A stretch of 64,000 bases of DNA from Gemmatimonadales bacterium. GTDB taxonomy: Bacteria > Krumholzibacteriota > Krumholzibacteriia > LZORAL124-64-63. The stretch spans positions 42,561 to 106,560 of the forward strand of contig JAHOYV010000046.1 of the NCBI GenBank assembly GCA_019038745.1. The letters are read 5' to 3'. Positions 1 through 8,838 of the stretch are shown in pieces; position 1 is the first letter of the stretch; each line of letters begins with the position of its first letter. The notes beneath the pieces were generated by a model. That model was not told the DNA's origin. It saw only the letters and a program-made list of their open reading frames with translations, and searched no databases. The position numbers and the translations under genes were made by a program.

Positions 1-45
1 CCTGGCATCGTCCGGGCAGGACGGGCCGGAAGAAGGATCAGAATA

Positions 46-1767
46 ATGATGAGCCGAATCTCTCGTGTTTGTCTCTTGCTGACAGGGCTGGCGTGTTTGG
101 CCTGGTTGATCCCAGCCGTCCAGGTCGGAAGCGCCCGGGCGGATGTCGTGAACACCCGCCACAACCTCTCGGTCAGTGGTCCGGGTACGGTGAAGGCCCT
201 TGAGGAGACCCGAGTCTGCGTTTTTTGTCACACGCCACACTCGGCTTCGACCGAGGCCCAGCTCTGGAATCGCAACTCTTCGGCCGCCGGCTACACACCC
301 TACACCTCCTCCACCCTGGACGCCCTTGCCGGCCAACCAACCGGATCCTCTCGATTGTGTCTGGGTTGCCACGATGGAACCATCGCCCTGGGATCGGTGA
401 TCAGCGAATCGACGGTAATCACCATGGCCGGCGGAGTAACGGTGATGCCGGACGGTGACACCAATCTGAACGTCGACCTGCACGACGACCATCCGTTTTC
501 CTTCCTCTATGACGCCGCCTTGGCTGCCTCCGACGGCCAACTCATCGACCCGGCCGTCCTTCCGGCCGAAACCGTCCTGGACCCCTCCGGCGAAATCCAG
601 TGCACCACTTGTCACGATCCGCACGACGACGCAAACGGCTTCTTCCTGGTGTTGCCGGGGGACGACGCCGGCCTCTGCGAAGCCTGCCACAGTCCCGACC
701 AGTGGGCTTCGGCATCCCACAACACTCCACTGCTCCGTAAAATCCATTCCCCAGCCGCCACCGCGACGGCAACCGACTCCGCACACGACAAGGGCATACC
801 ATCGACCAACAGCTGTCTGAACTGTCACGACGCTCACGGCGGCGACGGCGGTGCTCGTCTGTTGGCCTTCGCCCGGGAAGAAGAAGGGTGCATTGTCTGC
901 CACGGAGTCACCGGGCCCGCTTCGGACATCGAATCGGAACTGGGAAAGTTCTCCGCCCACCCGGTGGCGCTGACCGACGGCGTGCACGACCCCAGAGAGG
1001 CCCTACCGATAGCTTCGGCCCACGTAGAATGCGTTGACTGCCACAATCCCCATGCCACCCGCGCCGAGGCAACCAATGCCCCCGACGTACCCGGTGCACT
1101 TTCCGGAGTGCGGGGCCTGAACGGGGACAACGTGACGGTCGAGGAAGCGGCCTACACCTACGAGGTCTGCTACAAATGCCATGCCGGATCCGCTTGGAGA
1201 CCGGGCCCGGCCACACCGCGCCAGGTGGTGCAATCCAACTCGATGTTGGAATTCGATCCTGGCAACCCCTCCTTCCACCCGGTGGAGGGACCGGGAAACA
1301 ACCCCAACGTGCCCAGCCTGTTGCACCCCTACACCGAAACCAGCATCATCACCTGTACCGACTGCCACAACAGCAGCGGCGATTCCCCCGCGGGCCTCCA
1401 CGGATCGGATTTCCCCCACCTGTTGGGCTGGAACTACGAAACCGCCCAGGGCACCATCGAAAGCTACGAAGCCTACGAACTTTGTTACCGCTGCCATGAC
1501 CGGACAACGATATTATCCAACGCCAGCTGGCAATCCCACCGCAAGCATGTGGTCAACGAGGGCTTCTCCTGCAACTCCTGCCACGATCCACACGGTATCA
1601 GCGCCACCCAGGGCGACGAATCAAACCACTCCCGGCTGATCAATTTTGATCTGACCTACGTGGAACCCGAAGATGATACCGGTTTGCTGGAATTCGTGGA
1701 CAACGGGGGATTCGGCACCTGTACCCTGAAGTGCCATGGGGATAATCATCGCGACAAGAACTGGTAG
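46..1767 (+). CDS. Secreted 12-heme c-type cytochrome (doubled CXXCH family)
   Basis: The 573-residue product starts with a signal peptide of about 32 residues (hydrophobic LLLTGLACLAWLIPAV, then ARA before the mature part). It then carries eleven CXXCH heme sites (CVFCH, CLGCH, CTTCH, CEACH, CLNCH, CIVCH, CVDCH, CYKCH, CTDCH, CYRCH, CNSCH). A twelfth, longer site, CTLKCH (CXXXCH), lies near the C-terminus. Several sites read CxxCHDPH or CxxCHNPH, the pattern of the doubled-CXXCH cytochrome family, whose members carry electrons in the periplasm or at the cell surface. Two ATGs lie in tandem at 46 and 49 behind a purine-rich GAAGAAGGA. It is convergent with galE and close to the redox modules downstream, but its partner is unknown. 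The cytochrome call is secure; its redox role is inference. Confidence 0.9.
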   Translation: MMSRISRVCLLLTGLACLAWLIPAVQVGSARADVVNTRHNLSVSGPGTVKALEETRVCVFCHTPHSASTEAQLWNRNSSAAGYTPYTSSTLDALAGQPTGSSRLCLGCHDGTIALGSVISESTVITMAGGVTVMPDGDTNLNVDLHDDHPFSFLYDAALAASDGQLIDPAVLPAETVLDPSGEIQCTTCHDPHDDANGFFLVLPGDDAGLCEACHSPDQWASASHNTPLLRKIHSPAATATATDSAHDKGIPSTNSCLNCHDAHGGDGGARLLAFAREEEGCIVCHGVTGPASDIESELGKFSAHPVALTDGVHDPREALPIASAHVECVDCHNPHATRAEATNAPDVPGALSGVRGLNGDNVTVEEAAYTYEVCYKCHAGSAWRPGPATPRQVVQSNSMLEFDPGNPSFHPVEGPGNNPNVPSLLHPYTETSIITCTDCHNSSGDSPAGLHGSDFPHLLGWNYETAQGTIESYEAYELCYRCHDRTTILSNASWQSHRKHVVNEGFSCNSCHDPHGISATQGDESNHSRLINFDLTYVEPEDDTGLLEFVDNGGFGTCTLKCHGDNHRDKNW

Positions 1768-1775
1768 CCGCCGGG

Positions 1776-1801
1776 TCAGTCTTCAGGATCAGTCTTCCGG
1801 A
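1776..1801. repeat. 13-bp tandem duplication at the galE stop codon
   Basis: TCAGTCTTCAGGA (1776-1788) is followed directly by TCAGTCTTCCGGA (1789-1801), differing at one position. The second copy contains the galE stop codon and the first supplies a spare one, so the duplication does not change the protein. It is probably a replication-slippage scar in the short convergent intergenic region. Confidence 0.6.
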
Positions 1802-2811
1802 TAACCATCCGGGTTTTCGGACTGCCAACGCCAGGCATCAACACACATCTCGGACAGCCCCTTCTCTGCACGCCAGCCGAGCAAGGAAGCAGCCATGGCT
1901 GAATCGGCATAACAAGTAGCAATGTCTCCAGCTCGCCGATCGCCAATCCGGTAGGAAATTTCCCGGCCGGAGGCTTCCCTGCCTGCGGCAATCATCTCCA
2001 GGACCGAATACCCCTGGCCGGTGCCCAAATTCACGGCCGTGCAGCCCGGTAATCCAGGCAATTTTTCCAGGGCGACCAGATGTCCCAAGGCGAGATCAAC
2101 AACGTGGATATAATCACGGACACCCGTTCCATCCGGCGTTTCGTAATCATCGCCGAAAACAACCACTTCCTCCCTCAAGCCTACGGCCACCTGCATGACG
2201 TAGGGCATCAGATTGTTGGGAATGCCATTGGGATCTTCCCCGATACGTCCACTGGAATGAGCCCCGATGGGGTTGAAATACCTCAGCAACAAACAGCGCC
2301 AGCGATCATCGGCAAGACACTGGTCGCGCAGGATCTCCTCGATGAAATACTTGGTCCGCCCATAGGGGTTTGTCGTCTGCAGAGGAAAATCCTCGGTGAT
2401 CGGAACACTAGCCGGATCACCGTAAACAGTTGCCGATGAAGAAAAAACGATGTTCCGGCAATCGTGTTTGTCCATGGCCTTCATGAGTTCGAATGTACCG
2501 TGGAGATTATTCTCGTAGTAGCGCAGGGGTATTTCACAGGATTCGCCAACGGCTTTCAGGCCGGCGAAGTGGACCACGGCATCGAAAGTGTGTTCCTCGA
2601 ACACCCTCTCCAAGGCAACCGCATCGCAAAGATCAACCTGACGGAACTCCAGGGATCGGCCGACCAACTCCTCGACCCGCCGCAGGCTCTCCTGGCTGGA
2701 ATTGACCAAATTGTCCACAACGACCACATCGTGCCCGGCTTTGAGCAATTCCACGCAGGTATGGCTACCGATATAGCCTGCCCCACCGGTTACCAAAATA
2801 TTCTTTGCCAT
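1789..2811 (-). CDS. galE: UDP-glucose 4-epimerase GalE
   Basis: The enzyme interconverts UDP-glucose and UDP-galactose using bound NAD, feeding galactose use and surface polysaccharide synthesis. It is a cytoplasmic short-chain dehydrogenase of 340 residues, close to the usual 338. The N-terminal Rossmann glycine motif TGGAGYIGS is at residues 8-16. The catalytic SSSATVY serine is near 124, and Tyr150 and Lys154 lie in YGRTK. The longer reading frame upstream is open, but AGGAG ends ten bases before the ATG of MAKNIL, so that start is used here. The gene diverges from the MarR regulator, with about 170 bp between the two start codons, and no other sugar gene is adjacent. Confidence 0.95.
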   Translation of the reverse strand: MAKNILVTGGAGYIGSHTCVELLKAGHDVVVVDNLVNSSQESLRRVEELVGRSLEFRQVDLCDAVALERVFEEHTFDAVVHFAGLKAVGESCEIPLRYYENNLHGTFELMKAMDKHDCRNIVFSSSATVYGDPASVPITEDFPLQTTNPYGRTKYFIEEILRDQCLADDRWRCLLLRYFNPIGAHSSGRIGEDPNGIPNNLMPYVMQVAVGLREEVVVFGDDYETPDGTGVRDYIHVVDLALGHLVALEKLPGLPGCTAVNLGTGQGYSVLEMIAAGREASGREISYRIGDRRAGDIATCYADSAMAASLLGWRAEKGLSEMCVDAWRWQSENPDGYPED

Positions 2812-2949
2812 AGCCTTCATTCTCCTGGATTGGGTTTTGGGCCCGTCCTGATATTTCCTCAACCACATGTTTGGAAGTTCGGCCGATAATATTATACCGA
2901 AAGAGTTGTTGCCTGCAAATCATGCCTTGATTTCCTATCATTCAATATA

Positions 2950-2967
2950 TTAACTTAGTTAAGTTAA
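2950..2967. promoter_or_regulatory. Perfect palindrome, likely MarR operator
   Basis: TTAACTTA-GT-TAAGTTAA is an 8-bp perfect inverted repeat with a 2-bp centre. It ends 18 bp before the ATG of the marR-type gene, in the galE/marR divergent region. MarR dimers typically bind AT-rich palindromes of 16-20 bp that overlap their own promoter, so autoregulation is the simplest reading. A weak TTGATT (2927-2932) lies 17 bp upstream of the palindrome, which would place the operator over a -10 element. That promoter assignment is tentative. Confidence 0.65.
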
Positions 2968-2985
2968 TAATAAATGAGGTTAACA

Positions 2986-3537
2986 ATGTCTGACGTTTCA
3001 GAGATCGACAAAGTTCTACGGGAAAACATCCGAATCATGGCGCAGGTCATCACGGAAGTTTGCCAGCGCAGCACGCGCAAGCAGGTCAGCCCCTCCACAT
3101 TGTCCAGGAACCAGTTCTATATCCTGAACATCCTGGGCACCAGTGGGGAATTCCTGATCAGCGATCTGGCACGGAGCCTGGACATCAGTCCTGCGGCTGC
3201 GAGCAAGAACATTGACCGTTTGGAGCAAATGGAATTCGTTGAACGCCGAGCCCGACCCGAGGACCGGCGCAGCCTTGAAGTGTGCCTGTTGCCCAAGGGC
3301 AAAGCCATCGTGGATGAGTTCAAACTCGTAACAATCGAAAAACAAGCCCCGCTCCTGGCCCAGTTCTCCGCCGAGGAGAAAGTGGTTCTGCTGGACCTAC
3401 TGCGGAGAATCGTGAAGTACACCGTGAACGAGGAACACAACACCGAATTGATCTGTCTGCAATGCGGTGGAGCCTGTGGTGAAGAATGTGTCGTCAAAGA
3501 CGGTATGGGGCCATGCGCCTTGCCGCCAAAACAATGA
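2986..3537 (+). CDS. MarR-family regulator with a five-cysteine C-terminal tail
   Basis: A 183-residue winged-helix transcription factor. The central part (about residues 40-110) has the MarR pattern: an ILGTSGEFLISDLARSL helix-turn-helix segment, then SPAAASKNIDRLEQ as recognition helix, then the wing RRARPEDRRSLEV. The last 28 residues are unusual for MarR proteins and contain five cysteines (CLQCGGAC, GEEC, MGPC), which suggests metal or Fe-S binding or thiol redox sensing. The ATG at 2986 is preferred over one at 2974 because the latter overlaps the GAGGT ribosome site. A palindrome sits directly upstream. The gene is 58 bp from the ferredoxin gene of a redox operon, which it presumably controls. 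Confidence 0.85.
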   Translation: MSDVSEIDKVLRENIRIMAQVITEVCQRSTRKQVSPSTLSRNQFYILNILGTSGEFLISDLARSLDISPAAASKNIDRLEQMEFVERRARPEDRRSLEVCLLPKGKAIVDEFKLVTIEKQAPLLAQFSAEEKVVLLDLLRRIVKYTVNEEHNTELICLQCGGACGEECVVKDGMGPCALPPKQ

Positions 3538-3595
3538 CCCTGCTCCAAATCCGGCGTGAATTCAGCCGGACCAGGAGCGGAACAGGGAGTTGATC

Positions 3596-4525
3596 ATGGT
3601 CAGTCGTCGGGATTTCATGAAAATATCGGGAAGTGTGGCCGGAACTGCCGCCGCGTCCCTGGCCGGAGTACAAACGGCCTGCGCGTCGGGGCATCACCTC
3701 GAACCGGACCGGATCGGGGTTTTGACCGACTACACCGAGTGTATCGGCTGCCGACGTTGTGAATGGGCCTGCGCCCAGGAAAACGGACTGCCCTTCGGAG
3801 ACCTGGAATCCTGCGATGATCAGAGCGTCTTCCAGGAAATGCGACGTCCTGACGAGAGGCAGTATACGGTTGTGAATCGTTACCCGGCTCCCGAGGGTTC
3901 GGACAAGCCCCTGGATGTGAAGGTCAATTGCATGCACTGCGAGCATCCGACTTGCGTCTCGGCCTGCATTGTTGGAGCCCTCAAGAAGGACCCCATGGGG
4001 CCGGTGACCTACGATGCCTCGGCCTGCATCGGCTGCCGCTACTGCATGGTGGCTTGTCCCTTCCAGATCCCTGCCTACGAGTACCATGATCCTCTGACGC
4101 CCAAGGTTCTGAAGTGCACTCTCTGCACCGAACGCACGCTCGAGGAAAACAAAATGCCGGCCTGCGTTGAGATGTGTCCCAAGGAGGCCCTGACCTTCGG
4201 TCGCCGGGAGGATTTGCTGGACTTGGCTCGCGACCGCATCCGCCGCAATCCCGACCGCTACCTACCCCACATCTTCGGAGAATACGACGGTGGCGGCACT
4301 TCTTGGCTCATGATCGCCGACCGTGACTTTACCGAGGTGGATTTGCCTGAATTGTCTGACCGCAGCGCAGCGGAAATAACCGAGGGCATTCAACACGGTA
4401 TTTTCAGGGGTTTTACAGGTCCCCTGATGGTCTTTGGACTCGTAAGCATCCTGGGCAAATCCATGGGTGACCAGGAAGGTCGACTTGACCAGGAAGGTCA
4501 GCGTAAGGAGGGCGACAATGAATAA
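3596..4525 (+). CDS. Tat-exported 4x[4Fe-4S] ferredoxin subunit (HmcB/DsrO/NrfC-like)
   Basis: A 309-residue periplasmic electron-transfer subunit. It begins with a twin-arginine signal (SRRDFMK, then an Ala/Gly-rich stretch). Four cysteine groups follow: CIGCRRCEWAC, CMHCEHPTCVSAC, CIGCRYCMVAC and CTLC...CVEMC, sixteen cysteines in all, enough for four [4Fe-4S] clusters. A hydrophobic segment near the C-terminus (GPLMVFGLVSIL) could anchor it in the membrane. The start is ATG 3596 behind AGGGAG; a TTG six bases earlier is less likely. It overlaps the NrfD gene by 8 bp, so the three downstream genes form one operon. Family role: passing electrons between the membrane quinone module and a periplasmic partner. 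The partner is not identifiable from sequence. Confidence 0.9.
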   Translation: MVSRRDFMKISGSVAGTAAASLAGVQTACASGHHLEPDRIGVLTDYTECIGCRRCEWACAQENGLPFGDLESCDDQSVFQEMRRPDERQYTVVNRYPAPEGSDKPLDVKVNCMHCEHPTCVSACIVGALKKDPMGPVTYDASACIGCRYCMVACPFQIPAYEYHDPLTPKVLKCTLCTERTLEENKMPACVEMCPKEALTFGRREDLLDLARDRIRRNPDRYLPHIFGEYDGGGTSWLMIADRDFTEVDLPELSDRSAAEITEGIQHGIFRGFTGPLMVFGLVSILGKSMGDQEGRLDQEGQRKEGDNE

Positions 4526-5813
4526 CCCAATCAACGGCAGCAGCGCAGGCGCCCTGCCCCTGAATGCCCCCGAGGCAACCGGCCATGGCGACCATGAGGT
4601 CTGCCTCCCCCTGGCCGAGCAGGGCCGGGTCCCCTTCATCACGCCGGGAGTCATGGTACTCATGGGCTTTGCGGCTATCGGGCTCCTCGTTTTGGCCGCC
4701 CGGTTCATCTTCGGCATCGGTGCGGTGACCAACCTGGACAACCAGTACCCCTGGGGACTGTGGATCGGCATCGACGTGGCTACCGGAGTGGCCCTGGCCG
4801 CCGGTGGATTCACAACCGCCTTCATCGCCCACGTCCTGCACCAGAATCGTTACCACGAAATCGTCCGGCCCGCCTTGTTGACGGCGATGCTCGGCTACAC
4901 TTTCGTGGCCCTGGGTGTGGTCGTGGATCTGGGCCGCTACTACAACATTTGGCACGTGCTGGTGCCGAAGTACTGGCAGGGTAATTCAGCCCTCTTCGAA
5001 GTGGGTATGTGCGTCTGCATCTACTTGACGGTGCTGTACATCGAGTTCCTGCCCATCGTGTGCGAGCGATTCATCGGCCGGATCAACCTGCCGGGCCCCC
5101 TTGGAGCATTGAACGGCCCACTGGATAAGATCCTACGCCTGGCTGATGCAGCCTTGAACAAAACCATCACGTTCTTCATCATCATGGGCGTCGTCCTGTC
5201 CTGTGCTCACCAGTCATCGCTGGGTACCCTGATGGTCATCGCCCCGACCAAGCTACACGCGCTTTGGTACACGCCGATCCTGCCGCTTCAGTTCCTGCTT
5301 TCAGCCTTCGCAGTGGGCCTGGCAATGGCCATTTTCGAGTCGCTGATCGCCTCAAGGTCGTTCAAACGGCCCTTCGAGATGAGCGTTCTGTCGCCGCTGG
5401 GACGGATGATTCCCTTCCTGCTGACGATCTATTTCGCAGCCAAGCTCATTGACCTGGTCAACCGCGGCGTCTTGCCGCTGGCCCTGGAGCCGACCCTCCA
5501 GGCAGCGACTTTCTGGATCGAGATCATCGGCGGAGTGCTCCTGCCCATTTTCATCTTCCTGATCCACGGCTTGCGCCGCCGGCCCGGTTGGCTATTCGCT
5601 GCCGCGGCCATGGTGGTCCTGGGCGTGGCCCTGAACAGGGTCAATGTATTCATCATCGGATATAAACCGTTGTTCGGTGACGGACCCTACGTTCCGGCCA
5701 TTCCCGAGGTCCTCCTGACCATCGGCTTCATCTCCATCCTGACCCTGGTCTACCGGGCCTGGGTATTCATCTTCCCGATTCTCCCGGTAGAAGGAGGTCA
5801 CGACAATGCGTAG
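4518..5813 (+). CDS. NrfD/HmcC/DsrP-like quinone-interacting membrane protein
   Basis: A 431-residue polytopic inner-membrane protein with about ten hydrophobic segments, beginning with VMVLMGFAAIGLLVLAARFI. The GIGAVTNLDNQYPWGLWIG segment is characteristic of the NrfD family. It is expected to oxidise or reduce menaquinol and exchange electrons with the ferredoxin subunit encoded just upstream. The start is ATG 4518 behind AAGGAGG, overlapping the ferredoxin gene by 8 bp. It overlaps the cytochrome gene by another 8 bp, so translation of all three is probably coupled. The same protein type recurs at 10271-11509 in the paralogous module. Confidence 0.9.
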   Translation: MNNPINGSSAGALPLNAPEATGHGDHEVCLPLAEQGRVPFITPGVMVLMGFAAIGLLVLAARFIFGIGAVTNLDNQYPWGLWIGIDVATGVALAAGGFTTAFIAHVLHQNRYHEIVRPALLTAMLGYTFVALGVVVDLGRYYNIWHVLVPKYWQGNSALFEVGMCVCIYLTVLYIEFLPIVCERFIGRINLPGPLGALNGPLDKILRLADAALNKTITFFIIMGVVLSCAHQSSLGTLMVIAPTKLHALWYTPILPLQFLLSAFAVGLAMAIFESLIASRSFKRPFEMSVLSPLGRMIPFLLTIYFAAKLIDLVNRGVLPLALEPTLQAATFWIEIIGGVLLPIFIFLIHGLRRRPGWLFAAAAMVVLGVALNRVNVFIIGYKPLFGDGPYVPAIPEVLLTIGFISILTLVYRAWVFIFPILPVEGGHDNA

Positions 5814-6993
5814 CTTTTCTGCAACAAGACTCATTCTCCTGATGGTGATGTTGATAATCTTCCTGGTTCCATTGGCCGCATTCGGAGCCGCATCCGGGAC
5901 AGCGTCCGACCAAGTGGTAGATAAGGATCACCCCCAGGACAAGATGCATCAGGAAGAAACCGGTCGGAAATTGCAGTCCTGCCTGGACTGCCACAAGTGC
6001 AAACGCCCCACTCGAAAAGACCCCTGTCTGGTGGCTTGCCCACGCTACGAGAGTCACTTCTTCAGCCAGCAGCAGGTAGAGGAAAGCCCGGAAATCATCA
6101 TCATCGATCAGCTTTCCGAATTGTACGGGTCCGTTGTCTTCGCCCACCGCTTACACGCGGAAATGGCCGAGATGGCGGGCGGTTGCGAAACCTGCCACCA
6201 CTATTCCGAGCAATCCGGGGTCATCCCACCTTGCCGTGAATGTCACGATGAAGAGCGTAACGTAGTGGACCTGTCCAAGCCCGCCCTGAAGGGGGCCTAC
6301 CACCGGCAGTGCATGAATTGCCACTTGGACTGGAGCCATGAAAACGCCTGCGGCTTCTGCCATGAGCAAGCCACCGACGAGTTGAGTGCAGTCACACCCG
6401 ACACCACCGATATCGTGGGCATCCCGCATCCGATCATTGCGGCCACGCCTACCTACACCTACAACACGCCCCACGAGGACGGCCCCATCGTCACCTTCCA
6501 CCACAATGACCACGTGGATATGTTTGGTCAGAAGTGTGTGGACTGCCACCGGGGAGACAGTTGCAGTCGCTGCCACGATGCCGATCGAGAAGAGGCGAAG
6601 CCGCTGAATCACATCACGAGCTGCTGCTCCTGCCACGGCAAGCGGGATTGTACGTTCTGCCACAAGGATGAGGCGATGCCCAACTTCGAGCATGGGTTGT
6701 CCACCGGGTGGTCGCTGGAGCCGTATCACACGGGCAAGGACTGCACCTTGTGCCACGGCAAGCCGGATTCCTTCCGTAAGCCGGAGACCACATGCACTTC
6801 CTGCCATATCCACTGGGAGGATGGAGCATTCAACCACGCCGTTACCGGTTTGACGCTGGACGACGACCATATCGACAGCGATTGCGTGGATTGTCACGTT
6901 AAGTTGGAGTTTACGATCACTCCCACTTGTGACAACTGCCACGACGAACCCATGCTGCCGGAAAAAATCCCCGGTCGATTGAAACTGCATTGA
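5806..6993 (+). CDS. Periplasmic 13-heme c-type cytochrome, module 1
   Basis: A 395-residue exported protein with an N-terminal hydrophobic signal (LILLMVMLIIFLVPLAAFGA) and thirteen CXXCH sites: CLDCH, CETCH, CRECH, CMNCH, CGFCH, CVDCH, CSRCH, CCSCH, CTFCH, CTLCH, CTSCH, CVDCH, CDNCH. The first heme lies in a cysteine-rich head (CLDCHKCKRPTRKDPC) that is shared with the cytochrome at 8896-10065. Heme number, spacing and order are the same in both, so they are paralogs. It is the last gene of the ferredoxin-NrfD-cytochrome operon and is followed by a strong hairpin. It probably accepts or donates electrons to the membrane complex on the periplasmic face. The terminal substrate is unknown. Confidence 0.92.
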   Translation: MRSFSATRLILLMVMLIIFLVPLAAFGAASGTASDQVVDKDHPQDKMHQEETGRKLQSCLDCHKCKRPTRKDPCLVACPRYESHFFSQQQVEESPEIIIIDQLSELYGSVVFAHRLHAEMAEMAGGCETCHHYSEQSGVIPPCRECHDEERNVVDLSKPALKGAYHRQCMNCHLDWSHENACGFCHEQATDELSAVTPDTTDIVGIPHPIIAATPTYTYNTPHEDGPIVTFHHNDHVDMFGQKCVDCHRGDSCSRCHDADREEAKPLNHITSCCSCHGKRDCTFCHKDEAMPNFEHGLSTGWSLEPYHTGKDCTLCHGKPDSFRKPETTCTSCHIHWEDGAFNHAVTGLTLDDDHIDSDCVDCHVKLEFTITPTCDNCHDEPMLPEKIPGRLKLH

Positions 6994-7000
6994 TTTAAAC

Positions 7001-7032
7001 GAATGGGCGGGGTCATACGACCCCGCCCATTC
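7001..7032. terminator. Bidirectional hairpin terminator
   Basis: GAATGGGCGGGGTC (7001-7014) and its exact complement (7019-7032) enclose the 4-base loop ATAC. The 14-bp GC-rich stem lies between the convergent cytochrome and porin-like genes. There is no clear U-tract on either side, so termination may rely on the stem alone. Confidence 0.8.
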
Positions 7033-7051
7033 ACATCATAAATTGTAGTAC

Positions 7052-8026
7052 TTAAAAACCCACTACATACTGAATGACGGCCAAGTCCTCTAGATTGTCC
7101 CCGAACTGGTACTCGCAACGAATCTCGGCCCCCTCGCGCAGAACCCAACCACCACCCAGGCACAGGCGATTCGTTTCAGGGTAGACAGCAGCGGGCGAAT
7201 AGTTGCCATAGCGGGCAAAGACACTGTACTGCTCGAAACGATACAAACCCTGTGCGTAGTATCCCTCGTTAGTCTCCGGGTGGTCGGTGTTCTGGCCGAG
7301 TTTATGCGAAATGAATTCTCCCTTGGCGGAGAAAGCCCCCAATTCGAGCTGTCCATCCACACCCAACAATGACTGAAATTCATCGCCGGCTTCATTGGCA
7401 ACCGAGGCGTATGAAACGCCTACCTCTACCCTCTCGGTGGGCAGAAATCCCAAGCGACTCCCGAAGGCCAGGTCGGCCGTTTCGGTCTCGGAATCGAGTC
7501 CGTTGGTCACATAGAAAACGGCATTGAACGGACCATTCTCCAGATAGCTCATCATGCCCAAATCATTCCAACCGTCGTGAGTCCCGGCCACCGCGATTGG
7601 CCCGGTTACAAGCTGGCGGTCGATTGAGGGATAGACCAGCCAGTCAATACCAAACGGAACATCGAACTGGCCAATGATTATGCCGGCGTGCTCAATCGAG
7701 GCTTCATTGAAATGGGTCTCAGCGTCGCCGAAGAGACGGAAATCAATGGTCATGGCGCCGAGTACGAAAGACTCGCCCGCGGGATCATAGCCCATGGCCA
7801 CACCCAGATCGATGCAATCGTCAATACTCGCCGCGATATCCACCTCTACTTGTCCCCAAAAAAATCCGGTATCTCCCTCTTCGGAATCATCAACGACAAC
7901 CTGCTGAAAATCAGCAAATCCACAGACGACCAACTCCGGTGCATCCTGCGCGACGGCCGAAGCGGTACAAAAACACACAACAAATACAAAGGTCAGAATA
8001 TCGGTACAGCCTTTGCGATTTCCCAT
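7052..8026 (-). CDS. Putative outer-membrane porin-like beta-barrel
   Basis: A 324-residue exported protein with a signal peptide (hydrophobic FVFVVCFCTASAVA, then QDAPE). The rest is rich in alternating hydrophobic/polar strands and ends in phenylalanine (YVVGF), as barrel proteins often do. Stretches such as IIIGQFDVPFGIDWLVYPSIDRQLV and the pattern of paired strands recall phosphate-selective porin-type or similar small porins. This is a resemblance, not a firm family match. It lies between the two redox modules with a GGAGA ribosome site, facing the first module. It is too small to be an MtrB-like cytochrome conduit. It may admit the substrate of the redox modules; that is inference. Confidence 0.6.
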   Translation of the reverse strand: MGNRKGCTDILTFVFVVCFCTASAVAQDAPELVVCGFADFQQVVVDDSEEGDTGFFWGQVEVDIAASIDDCIDLGVAMGYDPAGESFVLGAMTIDFRLFGDAETHFNEASIEHAGIIIGQFDVPFGIDWLVYPSIDRQLVTGPIAVAGTHDGWNDLGMMSYLENGPFNAVFYVTNGLDSETETADLAFGSRLGFLPTERVEVGVSYASVANEAGDEFQSLLGVDGQLELGAFSAKGEFISHKLGQNTDHPETNEGYYAQGLYRFEQYSVFARYGNYSPAAVYPETNRLCLGGGWVLREGAEIRCEYQFGDNLEDLAVIQYVVGF

Positions 8027-8411
8027 GATTGGATCTCCTTGGGCGGATATTTCAACACGTACACATCATGTTGTTTTTCGCCAAAAAGTCACAGGACTTG
8101 AGATCATGTTGTTGTTATTGGAGTTTTTTGAGAGGGGTGGTCCATATTCTGCCTGAAAGGCCGCCCAAAACACTATTCGCGTAATTTCCCTTCCTCCACC
8201 ACCGCAAGCCGACGAGATGAAACAGCAGGAACTGTACTCTTGCTACAATACTACCTCTTTACCTAGCAACTGGTTAGGGCGCCTCATGGGAAATTTAAAT
8301 ATTTTAGCCTTATTTTAAACCATTTATTGTGATATCATGCTATTAATCGAATCTACAACTACCGGGATATTTCTTCAATCCCGGACAAAAAACAGCAAAA
8401 GGAAAACCTCC
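8027..8411. promoter_or_regulatory. Divergent 385-bp intergenic region with an 11-bp direct repeat
   Basis: This gap separates the divergent porin-like gene and small exported protein gene, so it must hold both promoters. The 11-mer ATCATGTTGTT occurs at 8065-8075 and 8103-8113, 38 bp apart and 39-87 bp upstream of the porin-like start codon. An AT-rich tract (about 8293-8340) precedes the rightward gene. No RNA gene is visible. Confidence 0.4.
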
Positions 8412-8819
8412 GTGAACAACAATTACAAAATCAAGGGTCTCCTTTTGGGGTTTACCCTGATTCTGTGCGGGGCTACGGCCAGCGCAGCAATTGAAGACCA
8501 GGCTGTAATCGACGGCGGGATCAATCTGGAGGCAATGGTAGCCAAACATGTCGTCGTTTCGGTTACGAACATCGAAGTTAATCCCGACGGCACCGTAATC
8601 AACGGCCAGGTCAAGCGGCACCGTTTCGGGCCTCGTGGCCCGCTTGATGGAACAGTGGCGTTGGATGTTGTTTCTGCGGACGGTGAAGTTCTACAGCGCG
8701 TTTCCGGCAATATTTCCCCGAAGTTCGTCCCCAAGGGAATCCGGACTTCGACCTTCAGCATCACAATTCCCAAGAACTATCCGTTGGACGCCGCGTTCAA
8801 GCTTAGTTTTGTCGAGTAA
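8412..8819 (+). CDS. Small exported protein of unknown function
   Basis: A GTG start at 8412, behind AAGGAA, gives a 135-residue protein. It opens with a basic n-region and a hydrophobic core (GLLLGFTLILCGATASA), an apparent signal peptide. The remainder (about 110 residues) has beta-rich character, with motifs HVVVSVTNIEVNPDG and GTVALDVVSADGEVL suggesting one immunoglobulin-like sandwich. The reading frame is open for 25 more codons upstream to an ATG at 8337, but that extension lacks a ribosome site and would bury the signal peptide. It lies between the two redox modules and ends 20 bp before a terminator shared with the convergent cytochrome gene. I do not recognise the family. Confidence 0.6.
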   Translation: MNNNYKIKGLLLGFTLILCGATASAAIEDQAVIDGGINLEAMVAKHVVVSVTNIEVNPDGTVINGQVKRHRFGPRGPLDGTVALDVVSADGEVLQRVSGNISPKFVPKGIRTSTFSITIPKNYPLDAAFKLSFVE

Positions 8820-8838
8820 AACGCTACGTTCCAGAATA

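Noticed and set aside
7052..8026. MtrB-type cytochrome conduit porin
   Set aside because: At 324 residues it is too small for the 26-28-strand barrels that hold a decaheme cytochrome.
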